Shown piece after piece: positions 1 to 8,119 of a stretch of DNA of 64,000 nucleotides (its first letter is position 1; each line of letters starts with the position of its first letter). The position numbers and the translations under genes were made by a program. Location: contig NZ_SKBU01000018.1 in assembly GCF_004337705.1 (NCBI RefSeq), positions 1 to 64,000 on the forward strand, in the 5' to 3' direction. This stretch comes from Rubrobacter taiwanensis. GTDB taxonomy: Bacteria; Actinomycetota; Rubrobacteria; Rubrobacterales; Rubrobacteraceae. The notes under the pieces are model-generated. The model was not told where the DNA came from. It worked only from the letters and a program-made list of their open reading frames with translations, and did no database searches.

Positions 1-70
1 TGGCGTCGTCAGCATCAGGCCGTAGCCAGGCGTTGCCATTACAAGCGCAGAGGCGTGCTGCTGGCATGAA

Positions 71-1471
71 TTACAACTGTAGTATTAAGACGAAGGAGCC
101 GAACGCCACATACAGGAAGTGGACGCCGGCGAGTCCGAAGACCTCGACCGGGAAGAACGCCGCTATACCGAGCGGCACCATCACCGCGAGCGTGGTGAAG
201 GCTCCGGCGGCGTTGATCCTCCGCCAGAAGAGGCCCACGAAGAAGACGGCGACGACCGGGGGCGAGATGTAGCCGAGCACGGACTGCAAATACTGCACGA
301 GGGTGGGGAAGTTCGCTATCTGCGGGGCCCAGATCATGGCGAAGATCATGAACGCCGCCGTCGAGATGCGCCCGATGTATACGAGCGACCGCTCGGTAGT
401 CTGCGGCCGGAAGCTCCGGACGAAGTCCATCGTCACCAGGGTCGAGAGGGCGTTCAGGATGGAGTCCACGGTGGACATGATTGCGGCCAAGAGGGCGGCC
501 AGAATCACGCCTCTCAAGCCTATCGGCAGCAGATCGAACGCCAGCGAGGGGAAGACGAGGTCCGGGTTGTCCAGATCGGGGTAGAGCACGAGAGCCATCG
601 TCCCGGGCAGCACCATGATGAAGAGTATGGGCAGCTTGAGCAGGATCGCAAAGAGCGCCCCCCACCGGCCGTGGTCCAGGTTGCGGGCCCCCAGCGTGCG
701 CTGCACTATCACCTGGTTGGTGCACCAGAAGTAGAAGCCGAGGATGACGGCACCGGTGAAGATGCCCGGCCAGGGCGTCAGCTCGTCGCCCAGGGGCCGG
801 ATCAGGCTGAAAGCCTCCGGGGGTGCGGCCTCCTCTACCGCGCTCCAGGAGGGGATCGCCATGAAGGTCATGACCGCCACTATGGTGCCCCCGATCAAGA
901 GCACTATCCCCTGGATGGTGTCCGTGATCACGACCGCCTGCAAACCGCCGAAGATGGTATACATGCCGGCGAGCGCCGCGATCACGACGATGCTCACCCA
1001 CAGCGGGACCTCCGGGTAGAGCGTCTGGAGCACGATCCCGCCCCCGTACAGGGCGACGGAGAGGTCCACGAAGACGTTCGTGAAGATCAGGAACCCCGAG
1101 AAGGCGAGCCGCGAGTTGTGGCCGTACCGGCGGTCCAGAAACTCCGGCATCGTGTAGACCCGGCTCCTCAGATAGAAGGGAAGGACGAAGATAACGAAGA
1201 AGATCAGGGCCACGGCCGCCAGCCACTCGAAGTTGTAGACGGCGATGCCGTTGTTGTACCCGGAGCCCGCAAGCCCTATGAAAGAGGCCCCGGACTGGTT
1301 GGTGGCGAGGAGCGAGAGGCCGATCAGCGGCCAGATGAAGTTGCGCCCGCCGAGAAAGTAGTCGTCAGAGTCCTTCTTGCCCCGCCCGACGATAAACCCG
1401 ATTATCCGCGTGGCGACTATGTATACGAGGATTATCGCTATGTCTATGCCGCCAAGATCGAAATCCGGCAT
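71..1471 (-). CDS. Sodium:solute symporter (SSS/SLC5 family)
   Basis: A 466-residue, very hydrophobic protein with about 12-13 membrane segments that resembles the sodium/glucose-type branch of the SSS family. It would use the sodium gradient to import an organic solute across the cytoplasmic membrane. The N-terminal helix is followed by the family-typical DDYFLGGRN stretch and then LLATNQSGASFIGLAG, where the unwound first helix of LeuT-fold symporters lies. The ATG at 1471 is chosen over an upstream start at 1516 because a purine-rich GGAGAGGGGTGGG precedes it and the extra 15 residues look non-conserved. The substrate cannot be read from the sequence; sugar is only a guess from the subfamily. 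The neighbours give no pathway clue. Confidence 0.88.
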   Translation of the reverse strand: MPDFDLGGIDIAIILVYIVATRIIGFIVGRGKKDSDDYFLGGRNFIWPLIGLSLLATNQSGASFIGLAGSGYNNGIAVYNFEWLAAVALIFFVIFVLPFYLRSRVYTMPEFLDRRYGHNSRLAFSGFLIFTNVFVDLSVALYGGGIVLQTLYPEVPLWVSIVVIAALAGMYTIFGGLQAVVITDTIQGIVLLIGGTIVAVMTFMAIPSWSAVEEAAPPEAFSLIRPLGDELTPWPGIFTGAVILGFYFWCTNQVIVQRTLGARNLDHGRWGALFAILLKLPILFIMVLPGTMALVLYPDLDNPDLVFPSLAFDLLPIGLRGVILAALLAAIMSTVDSILNALSTLVTMDFVRSFRPQTTERSLVYIGRISTAAFMIFAMIWAPQIANFPTLVQYLQSVLGYISPPVVAVFFVGLFWRRINAAGAFTTLAVMVPLGIAAFFPVEVFGLAGVHFLYVAFGSFVLILQL

Positions 1472-1620
1472 GCTTCCCACCCCTCTCCGTCCGGGCCGGT
1501 ACTCCACCGGCATCACACATCTTCTCTTTCCCGCTCTCCCGGAGATTTAAGCCCGGCGGTTAGCGGGATATTCGATGCGGGTAAGAACACCTCCGGAGGA
1601 ACCGGAGCGAGGAGCCGCCC

Positions 1621-1833
1621 ATGGCTGGAGACGACGAGCGCATCATCCTCGACGACCGGCGGATGATGATCCTGACGGCCGCCGGCACGCTGGCCTTCTT
1701 GGTGGTGGTGTTCTTCGTGTTGCTGATCGGAGGTGTGCCGCCTTCCACCGCGCTCCTGTGGATCCTCATCATCGCGCTTCTGAGCGCTCCGGTGGAGTTT
1801 CTAGTGCTCTCGCGGCTCGGGCGCAGGCTGTAG
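1621..1833 (+). CDS. Small membrane protein, possibly DUF4229-like
   Basis: A 70-residue protein with a charged N-terminus (about residues 1-14), two membrane helices (about 16-38 and 42-60) and a basic C-terminal tail. The size and layout resemble the actinobacterial DUF4229 family, but I cannot confirm membership. GGAACCGGAGCGAGGAG upstream contains an acceptable ribosome binding site. The gene stands alone on the plus strand, and its TAG stop directly abuts the stop of the next, convergent gene. Function unknown. Confidence 0.6.
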   Translation: MAGDDERIILDDRRMMILTAAGTLAFLVVVFFVLLIGGVPPSTALLWILIIALLSAPVEFLVLSRLGRRL

Positions 1834-2358
1834 CTAACCGCGCTCCTTCGTCCACAGCAGGTACCCCAGTCCCGCCCAGGAGAGTCCGAAGAGCACTGAG
1901 AGCCCCAGATCCACACCCCGGTACATCCCCCCGAAGAGCAGATCCAGCGGAATGAAGACGGCCACGACGAACGGGTAGAAGTTCCAGCGCGGCAGGGTCT
2001 CGTTGTAGAAGGTGGAGTAGCCGATCAGGACGAGTCCGAAGGCCAGGATGAGGAATCCGAAGGAGGATGCTGCCCGCCCGGCTTCGAGCCCGAACGCCTC
2101 CGCAACCAGCCCCCCTCCCAGCATCCCGAGCCCGATGAACCCTTGGACGAACCCGGCCTCGCCCACCCCGCCCATGCCCCCGGCGTAGAGCGCGTGGAAG
2201 CCGAACATCCCGGCCAGCAGCAGAACTACGGCGCCGATGAGCAGGGCGGCCGCACTCCCCGGAGCCGCCCCGGTGAAGTTGAGAACCGCGCCCGAGCTCC
2301 AAAGCAGCCCGCCCAGAGAGCACGCCGGCCCGCTCAGCCGCAGCGATCCTTCCCTCAA
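1834..2358 (-). CDS. Hypothetical six-helix membrane protein
   Basis: A 174-residue, glycine-rich hydrophobic protein with about six predicted membrane helices and a short charged C-terminal end (LLWTKERG). I do not recognise a family. The start is a TTG whose last bases form a TTGA overlap with the stop of the upstream gene, so the two are probably translationally coupled. It ends flush against the convergent small gene at 1833. Confidence 0.65.
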   Translation of the reverse strand: MREGSLRLSGPACSLGGLLWSSGAVLNFTGAAPGSAAALLIGAVVLLLAGMFGFHALYAGGMGGVGEAGFVQGFIGLGMLGGGLVAEAFGLEAGRAASSFGFLILAFGLVLIGYSTFYNETLPRWNFYPFVVAVFIPLDLLFGGMYRGVDLGLSVLFGLSWAGLGYLLWTKERG

Positions 2359-2630
2359 TTTCTTCCCCGTGCCGACCGGTCCGACTCGCCGGACACCGCC
2401 CGGGCGTAGCAGTTACGGAGCACGCTGCGCCGAACCACAAGCCCGTGCATCCGCCACTCCAGATCCCGCAGCATGAGGTGCGCCACCAACGCCGCATACC
2501 ACCGGGACCGCCCGCGGACCTCGCGGCGCATATCCTCTATCCGGTACCTCTCCTGCAGCAGCGCCTCGATCTCTCCCTCCACGAGCTCCAGCTGCCGGCG
2601 CAGCTCCTCCGGGCCGGCCACACCTACCAC
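2355..2630 (-). CDS. Hypothetical coiled-coil-like protein
   Basis: A 91-residue soluble protein whose first 45 residues are a heptad-like acidic/basic helix (PEELRRQLELVEGEIEALLQ), followed by a tryptophan-containing helix and a basic tail. The GTG start has a good GGAAGGAGC site. Its stop overlaps the TTG start of the following membrane protein, which suggests the two work together, perhaps as a cytoplasmic partner and a membrane anchor. No family recognised. Confidence 0.6.
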   Translation of the reverse strand: MVGVAGPEELRRQLELVEGEIEALLQERYRIEDMRREVRGRSRWYAALVAHLMLRDLEWRMHGLVVRRSVLRNCYARAVSGESDRSARGRN

Positions 2631-2667
2631 GCTCCTTCCGCCCCCTCCCCATAAATATATCCTACCG

Positions 2668-4560
2668 CTACAGGCCGAGGCTCAGGCCGTAGCGGTGGGC
2701 GGCGGTGCTCTGCACGTCCTGCACGGTCTGGAAGACCACCTTGAGCATGCTCTGCTGCGTCCTGGTGAGCCGGTCGGGATCTATGCGGTTGTTCGGCTCC
2801 TCTCCGCGCTCTATGGCCTCCAGGTGGTGCACGAAGCGCAGCTCCGAGAGGTAGTTGTAGGCGTCCAGAGCGTTCTCGGCGGTCTGGCGCATCTCCGGCA
2901 GCGTTCGGGCCACGTGCCGGAGCCGGTCGGCGGTGTTGGCGGAGTCCAGATAGAGCACCTGCATGGCGAACGCCCGCGCGAGGTCCACCACCGGCCGCAA
3001 TCCCTGCGCCTTGACGTCGAAGGTGTGGCGGTACCGGCCGCTGCGGTCCAGCACGAAGCGCCGGAAGAAGGAGAGCGGCGGCCGGTGCGAGAGGGCGTTG
3101 CGCACCATGAACGGCAGGAAGAGGCGCTCCCGCTCCAGAGCGGCTGCGATCCCGGCCTTCAGCTCCTCGACCAGCGCTCCTTCCCCGTAGAGCCCGCGCA
3201 GATCGAAGAAGATTCCGGCCTCCATCAGTTCCTGCGCCTCGGACTGCAGCACCCACCGCCGGAAGGTCTCCTTCCAGCCGGAGAGCGTTCTGCGCCACCT
3301 GGGGTTGCGGGCCATCACTTCTCCCGCGCAGAGCGCGAATCCGGCCTCCGCCAGCGCAGCGTTCGCCCTTTCGGCGAACGACCGGAACCAGCTCTCCGCG
3401 GCCTCCGCCTCCCCGGGCGAGGCCGGGTCGGCGTAGATGAGGGCGTTATCCTGGTCGGTCAGCAGGCTCATCTCCCGCCGCCCTTCGCTTCCGAGCGAGA
3501 GCCAAGCCCACGGCAGCGGAGGCGTCCCCGCCTCCTCCTCGACCAGCGCCAGCACCCGCAACATGAGGCGGTCGTTGATCTCGGTGTTGATGGTTATGAG
3601 ATCATCCGGCTGCACGCCCTGCCGGTAGAGCCGGATGAGCAGCGCGGCCTTCTCCGCGTGCATGCCCTGCAGCTCGGAGGCCGAACCCGCCCGCTCTATG
3701 CGCTCGACCATGAACGCCGGGCTGTGCCCTTGGGCCCGCGTGATGTCCTGATCGGAGACGACCCCGATCAGGGCCGATCCCCCGCCGTCCGTGACGACCA
3801 CGTGCTCCGCCCGGCGCTGCATGATGGCCATGAGCGCCTCGAAGACCGGAGCGTCCTCCCGCAGGCGCACCACGTCCCGGTTCATAACCAGCTCCACGGG
3901 TGTTCCGGCCGGGGCCGCCTCGGCCACGACCCTGTTGCGCAGATCCGCGTCGGAGAGAACGCCGGCCACCCGGCCATCCCGCACGACCACCGCCGCGTCC
4001 GCCCCCCTCTCCCGCATGGCGCGGGCCGCTTCCCGCACCGGCGTCCCCGGAGAGCAGATCACGGGGTCCCGGCGCACCACCTCTCCCAGCCGGGTTCCGA
4101 AGAGCAGCCGCGCCCCGGAGGCGTCCAGCGGCACCCGGCTGGCGCGGATGTAGGCGCTGAGATCGCTGTCGAAGAAGGCAGCGAAGGCGTCGTGATCCTC
4201 ATACAGCCGGCGGAAACGCTCCGCACCCAGCAGGCAGCAGACGGCCGGCTCAACGACCCGGGCCTCGTAGGGCAGAGGACCGCCCCGGACCAGACCATAG
4301 GAGCCGAAAACGTCCCCCTCGCCGCACTCGTCCACCAGCCTACGGGTCTCCGAATCCGTCAGGCGCACGACGCCAGACTCCACGAGGTACAGGTAGTCGT
4401 GGGCGGTCTGCCCCGGCTGCAGTATGACCTCTCCGGGCTCGAAGTACCTGATCACGACCTCGCCCAGCAGCGAGCGGCGTTCCCCGGGCGGCAGGCGGTC
4501 GAAGGGCGGAGTACGGTCGAGCAGCCCCGCGACGCGCTCTGCTATGGCGGAAGAGCCCAC
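2668..4560 (-). CDS. cNMP-binding / CBS / DUF294 nucleotidyltransferase signalling protein
   Basis: A 630-residue cytoplasmic protein with three modules. Residues about 15-130 form a cyclic-nucleotide-binding-like beta-barrel (FEPGEVILQPGQ, GDVFGSYGLV). Residues about 160-285 hold two CBS repeats (DPVICSPGTPVREAARAM; DVVRLREDAPVFEALMAIM) that usually bind adenine nucleotides. Residues about 330-480 hold the DUF294 nucleotidyltransferase-like domain, related to the GlnD uridylyltransferase core, with GSEGRREMSLLTDQDNAL starting at Gly357. A C-terminal DUF294_C-type helical region follows. The aspartates expected for metal binding (TDQDN) are present, so catalysis is possible, but the substrate of this family is not established. 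GTG start without a strong ribosome binding site; it lies 24 nt after the upstream membrane gene. Confidence 0.88.
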   Translation of the reverse strand: MGSSAIAERVAGLLDRTPPFDRLPPGERRSLLGEVVIRYFEPGEVILQPGQTAHDYLYLVESGVVRLTDSETRRLVDECGEGDVFGSYGLVRGGPLPYEARVVEPAVCCLLGAERFRRLYEDHDAFAAFFDSDLSAYIRASRVPLDASGARLLFGTRLGEVVRRDPVICSPGTPVREAARAMRERGADAAVVVRDGRVAGVLSDADLRNRVVAEAAPAGTPVELVMNRDVVRLREDAPVFEALMAIMQRRAEHVVVTDGGGSALIGVVSDQDITRAQGHSPAFMVERIERAGSASELQGMHAEKAALLIRLYRQGVQPDDLITINTEINDRLMLRVLALVEEEAGTPPLPWAWLSLGSEGRREMSLLTDQDNALIYADPASPGEAEAAESWFRSFAERANAALAEAGFALCAGEVMARNPRWRRTLSGWKETFRRWVLQSEAQELMEAGIFFDLRGLYGEGALVEELKAGIAAALERERLFLPFMVRNALSHRPPLSFFRRFVLDRSGRYRHTFDVKAQGLRPVVDLARAFAMQVLYLDSANTADRLRHVARTLPEMRQTAENALDAYNYLSELRFVHHLEAIERGEEPNNRIDPDRLTRTQQSMLKVVFQTVQDVQSTAAHRYGLSLGL

Positions 4561-4584
4561 GCGGTCTTTACGGCCGGGGGGAGA

Positions 4585-5292
4585 TCAGCGCAGAACCGTG
4601 CTGTCGTCGGGTATGACCTCGACCGCGTCCGGGTCGGTGTGGAAGACGCGTACCTGCACGGTAGAAGCAGCGAGCAGCACGCCCACAAGCCCGCCGCCCC
4701 CGAGCTCCTGCGGCCGGGCCGGCTCGACCCACCCCACCTCGGCGTTGCTGAGATCCTGGTCCGTGGTCACGAAGCGCTGCAGGAAGAGGCTCGCCGGGAC
4801 GCGCAGCAGGAACGAAGCTGCGATGCTGGCCAGGATCAGCAGGTACAGGTCCCACCCGGAGGTGAGGCCCAGGTACAGCCCACCCCCGATGAACGCCAGG
4901 AAGAAGAGCGCAGCCAGCAGGTTGGCGGCCACGATCGTGGTCCCGCAGTTGCGGTGGATGGCGAGCTTCCTCTCCCCGGCCCGGAGCCGCCTGAGCGCCT
5001 CGCGCGCAGCGCTCTCGACCTCCTCCATCGAGCGAACGCCCTGCACGAAGAACCCGTCGTCGGTGGAGAAGCCGTTGAACCGCCGGTGCGGCTCGCGCTC
5101 CATCATCACGGCTATGGTGGCGTGCTCCAGGGCGTGGTTGCGGCGCAGGATCCTGTTTCCGAACATGCTCCTGAGCTGCTTCGGGTAGACGAAGAGGCTC
5201 CCCACTGCCCTCAGCGAGTAGAGCACCGGCAGGATCAGCAGGAAGGCCACGAACATGACCGCGAGGAACACAAAAACAACGAACAGCGTCAT
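4585..5292 (-). CDS. Membrane protein with NHALEHATI motif (DUF6391-like)
   Basis: A 235-residue protein with a hydrophobic N-terminal helix (about 1-25), a cytoplasmic segment containing RRNHALEHATIAVM, a GFF/GYxxG-like stretch, NCGTTIVAANLLAAL, and two further membrane helices (about 120-165). The motif and arrangement remind me of DUF6391 proteins; this is recollection, not a search result. The histidines in NHALEHAT look like a metal or active site. Upstream of the cNMP/CBS/nucleotidyltransferase gene by 24 nt and on the same strand, so they are likely co-transcribed. Confidence 0.65.
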   Translation of the reverse strand: MTLFVVFVFLAVMFVAFLLILPVLYSLRAVGSLFVYPKQLRSMFGNRILRRNHALEHATIAVMMEREPHRRFNGFSTDDGFFVQGVRSMEEVESAAREALRRLRAGERKLAIHRNCGTTIVAANLLAALFFLAFIGGGLYLGLTSGWDLYLLILASIAASFLLRVPASLFLQRFVTTDQDLSNAEVGWVEPARPQELGGGGLVGVLLAASTVQVRVFHTDPDAVEVIPDDSTVLR

Positions 5293-5367
5293 CGCCTCAC
5301 CTAGCCTCCGAAGTTTGCCGCCGCAGGGAGATTATACCCGCCGGGACACCACATACCGAGAGGAGAT

Positions 5368-6021
5368 TCACCCTCGCCACGAAAAGGGCAGCGCGACCTC
5401 TCCCGGCGCGCTCAGATCCTCGGCCAGCTCCAGCGCCGCGAGCGCGACCTCCCGGTGCTGCGTCCGGTCCCCGGGCCGTCCCATCGGGTGGTTGTAAGGG
5501 AACGGAACGCGGGCGACCCGCGGGGCCCCCACCCCATCCTCCATGGCTACGGTCACGGTCGGTATCCCCCGCGCCTCCACCGCTCTCGCTACCAGTCCCA
5601 CGGACCGGTGACAGAGCGGTCACGAGGGGGTGAGGAAGGCGAGGTGCACACCGTCGTCCGCGAGCTTCCCCGCCACCTCGGGTGCGGTCTCCTCGGCCAG
5701 CGGGACGGGATCGTGTATGGCACCCATGAAGCTGAAGTGCCGCCGGTTGAGCCGTCCCACCACGCCCTTGCGCTCCAGCCCCCGGAAGGTCCACAGGGGG
5801 AAGACGCCGTCCAGATCCTCGCCACGCTCCGGGGCGTGGTAGGCGTGGGTCCAGGTCAGCTCGCCGGCGTCGTTCGGGATCTCGCGGTACGAGCAGTCCC
5901 CGAGAGGGTCGTCTATGTCGAAGCGGGGCTGATCCGGCAGGTGCACCCCGCCGGTGGTGACGAGCGCCACCTTGCAACCGGAGAGCGGGCGCCGCAGGGG
6001 AGCGAACGGCAGCTCAGACAT
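5368..6021 (-). CDS. GrdB/PrdB-family selenoprotein (UGA read as selenocysteine)
   Basis: Read through the single in-frame TGA (5620-5622), this is one 217-residue protein of the glycine/sarcosine/betaine/D-proline reductase component B family. The N-terminal part (CKVALVTTGGVHLPDQP) matches the conserved family start. RRHFSFMGAIHDP and DGVHLAFLTPS precede the UGA at codon 134, and PLCHRSVGLVARAVEARGIP follows. The result is a U-x-x-C redox motif (Sec134, Cys137) where relatives carry either Sec or Cys. A hairpin directly after the UGA fits a bacterial SECIS (separate entry). The ATG at 6021 overlaps the ychF stop by 8 nt, implying coupling. The protein is much shorter than clostridial GrdB (about 430 residues), so it is a homologue of unknown reaction, probably redox. 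Selenocysteine insertion needs SelA/B/C/D elsewhere in the genome. The alternative is a nonsense mutation, which the hairpin makes unlikely. Confidence 0.82.
5580..5622 (-). promoter_or_regulatory. bSECIS element following in-frame UGA
   Basis: Immediately 3' of the UGA the mRNA can fold into two stacked stems. The lower stem CCGCUCU/AGAGCGG has 7 pairs. An internal loop (GUC against AGCG) follows, then an upper stem ACCGGUCC/GGACUGGU of 8 pairs including one G-U. The apical loop GUG begins with G, and 18 nt separate the UGA from the loop. Known bacterial SECIS elements have a G at the start of a small apical loop about 16-37 nt after the UGA, so the geometry fits. The hairpin lies wholly within coding sequence, as expected for bacteria. 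Confidence 0.8.
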
Positions 6022-7096
6022 TGAAGCGGATGAGCAGCACGTCGCCGTCCTCCACGACGTAGTCGCGGCCCTCAAGCCGTATCTTCGCCGCCTCCCTCGC
6101 CCGCGCCCAGGAGCCGGCCTCAACCACGTCCTTCCAGTGGCCCACCTCGGCCGCGATAAAGCCGCGCTCCATGTCGGAGTGCACCCTGCCGGCCGCCCGC
6201 CGGGCGGTCGAGCCCCGGGCGATGGGCCAGGCCCGGCACTCGTTCTCGTTGGCGGTGAAGAACGTGATGAGCCCCAGCAGCCGGTACGCCGCCCGGATGA
6301 ACTCCTCGAATCCGGTAGACTCCACCCCCACGGCTGCAAGATACTCCCGGGCCTCCTCCCCGGGCAGCTCGGCCAGCTCGGCCTCCAGCCGGGCCGAGAT
6401 CCGCACCACTCCCGCTCCCTCCTGCGCGGCCAGCCGCTCCACCGCGGCGCTGTGGGCGTTGCCCCCGGCTATGGAATCCTCGTCCACGTTCGCCACGTAG
6501 AGCACGGGTTTGGCGGTTATTAGCGTGCCGAGAGCCTCCTCCAGCGGCCCGGACGCCGGGTAGGTGCGCGCGGGCCTGCCGGCGGCGAGGTGCTCCCGCA
6601 GCCCGGCGAGCGCCTCGGCCTCGGCGACCGGCTTCCTCTCGCCGCTCTTGGCGGCGCGGGAGACGCGCTCGATGCGGCGCTCCACCGTGTCCAGGTCCGC
6701 CAGCACCAGCTCGGCGTTCACGGTCTCGATATCCTCCACCGGGTCAACCCGGCCGGCCACGTGCACCACGTTCTCGTCCTCGAAGCAGCGCACCACGTGC
6801 GCGATGGCATCGCACTCCCGGATGTGCGCCAGAAACCGGTTGCCCAGTCCCTCACCTTCGCTCGCGCCCTTCACGAGCCCGGCGATATCCACGAAGTCCA
6901 CCGTCGCCGGCACGACCCTCCGGCTCCCGATGGTCTCCGCCAGCGCTTTCAGCCGCCCGTCCGGCACGGCGGCCACACCCGGGTTGGGGTCTATCGTGGT
7001 GAACGGGTAGTTGTGCGCCTCGGCCCCGCCCCGGGTGAGGCTGTTGAAGACCGTGGACTTGCCCACGTTCGGCAGCCCGACTATCCCTACCCGCAT
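6014..7096 (-). CDS. ychF: YchF/Obg-type P-loop NTPase
   Basis: A 360-residue protein of normal YchF length. It starts with the G1 loop GLPNVGKST, then DFVDIAGLVKGASEGEGLGN (G3 region) and NVDE in place of NKxD; that G4 change is the family signature linked to ATP rather than GTP preference. The C-terminal TGS-like domain carries ITFFTANENECRAW and GRDYVVEDGDVLLIRFNV. YchF associates with ribosomes and affects translation and stress responses. It sits 30 nt downstream of the DMT transporter gene and overlaps the selenoprotein gene by 8 nt. Confidence 0.97.
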   Translation of the reverse strand: MRVGIVGLPNVGKSTVFNSLTRGGAEAHNYPFTTIDPNPGVAAVPDGRLKALAETIGSRRVVPATVDFVDIAGLVKGASEGEGLGNRFLAHIRECDAIAHVVRCFEDENVVHVAGRVDPVEDIETVNAELVLADLDTVERRIERVSRAAKSGERKPVAEAEALAGLREHLAAGRPARTYPASGPLEEALGTLITAKPVLYVANVDEDSIAGGNAHSAAVERLAAQEGAGVVRISARLEAELAELPGEEAREYLAAVGVESTGFEEFIRAAYRLLGLITFFTANENECRAWPIARGSTARRAAGRVHSDMERGFIAAEVGHWKDVVEAGSWARAREAAKIRLEGRDYVVEDGDVLLIRFNV

Positions 7097-7126
7097 ACCG
7101 CGTTTAGAGTAGCTGCGATCACCCGG

Positions 7127-8056
7127 CTATTGTAGCAACCGGAAGCGCTTGGGAAGCGGTATCCGGCCGGTCACCCCCGCGACGCCGAGCAGGATCAGGG
7201 CCAGCCCCGCAAGCTTGGGGACCGTAACCTCCTCCCCCAGCAGGAGCGCTCCGTAGAGAAGGCCCATCGCCGGCACCAGATACGTGACCATGAGGGTCTT
7301 CGTCGCCCCGACGTTCGCGATCAGGCGGAAATAGATTATGTAGGCTATGCCGGTGCTCCCGATCCCGAGCCCCAGCAGAGCCGCAACCGCCACAGCCCCG
7401 GGCCGGCCGTCCGGCAGCCCAAAGAGCAGCGCGAACGGCAGCACGACCAGGAACCCGGCCAGGTTCTGCCCCACGGCGGGGATCAGCGGCGGCACGCCCT
7501 CCAGGCGGGCGCGGGCGTAGAGGCCGCCGGTGGCGTAAGCCGCCGCACCCAGCAGAACGGCCAGATGCCCCAGCAGGGCCCACACCCCTCCGGCTCCGCC
7601 CCCGCCGCCCCCGACGAGCACGGCCACGCCCGCCACCCCGATCAGCAGCCCCGCGAACCCGGCGACGCCCAGCCGGTCCTCCGGCAGGCCGGGCAGGAGC
7701 AGTACCAGCGTCGCGGCGAAGAGCGGCGTGGTGGAGTTCAGGATGGCGGCGGCCGAGCTTGAGATCCAGAGCTCCCCCCACGAGATGGCGAAGAACGGCA
7801 GCGCGGAGTTCACCACCCCCAGCAGGAGCAGCGGCTTCCAGAGCGAGTACATGCGCTTCGCGCTGAATCCCGGCTGGCCCGGGAAGAGGCGGCTCAGCAG
7901 CGGCAGCAGCGCCAGGACGGCGCAAACGCCGAGGAAGGTACGCGCGGCGACCAGAAAGACGGGCGTCACCTCGGCCACCGCGACCTTGATGAACATGAAC
8001 GAAGCCCCCCAGAGGGCCGCCAGGGCCAGCAGCAAAACGAAGTCCTTAAGCCTCAT
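7127..8056 (-). CDS. DMT-superfamily (EamA) exporter
   Basis: A 309-residue membrane protein with ten helices arranged as two EamA repeats, for example ALWGASFMFIKVAVAE early and GIGSTGIAYIIYFRLIANVGATKT in the second half. Members export amino acids or metabolites across the cytoplasmic membrane; the substrate here is unknown. The ATG at 8056 fits the family N-terminus (MRLKDFVLLLALAALWG), and a TTG at 8089 would add an unconserved leader. Followed by ychF with a 30-nt gap. Confidence 0.88.
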   Translation of the reverse strand: MRLKDFVLLLALAALWGASFMFIKVAVAEVTPVFLVAARTFLGVCAVLALLPLLSRLFPGQPGFSAKRMYSLWKPLLLLGVVNSALPFFAISWGELWISSSAAAILNSTTPLFAATLVLLLPGLPEDRLGVAGFAGLLIGVAGVAVLVGGGGGGAGGVWALLGHLAVLLGAAAYATGGLYARARLEGVPPLIPAVGQNLAGFLVVLPFALLFGLPDGRPGAVAVAALLGLGIGSTGIAYIIYFRLIANVGATKTLMVTYLVPAMGLLYGALLLGEEVTVPKLAGLALILLGVAGVTGRIPLPKRFRLLQ

Positions 8057-8119
8057 GCGCAGAACGATACACCCGCCCGGCAGCGACAACCACCCGGTTC
8101 TTGCCGCGCCCGGACCGGG

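Noticed and set aside
1-39. Possible start of another minus-strand gene (ATG at 37-39, 13 codons to the window edge)
   Set aside because: No ribosome binding site and too few codons to judge.
2473-5304. 943-codon plus-strand open frame
   Set aside because: Runs opposite three well-supported minus-strand genes, is rich in His/Gln/Arg/Pro as antisense shadows are, and has no ribosome binding site or domain.
5623-6021. Selenoprotein gene as a nonsense-mutated pseudogene
   Set aside because: The frame stays open and homologous after the TGA, the following Cys motif is intact, and a SECIS-like hairpin with correct geometry starts directly after the TGA.
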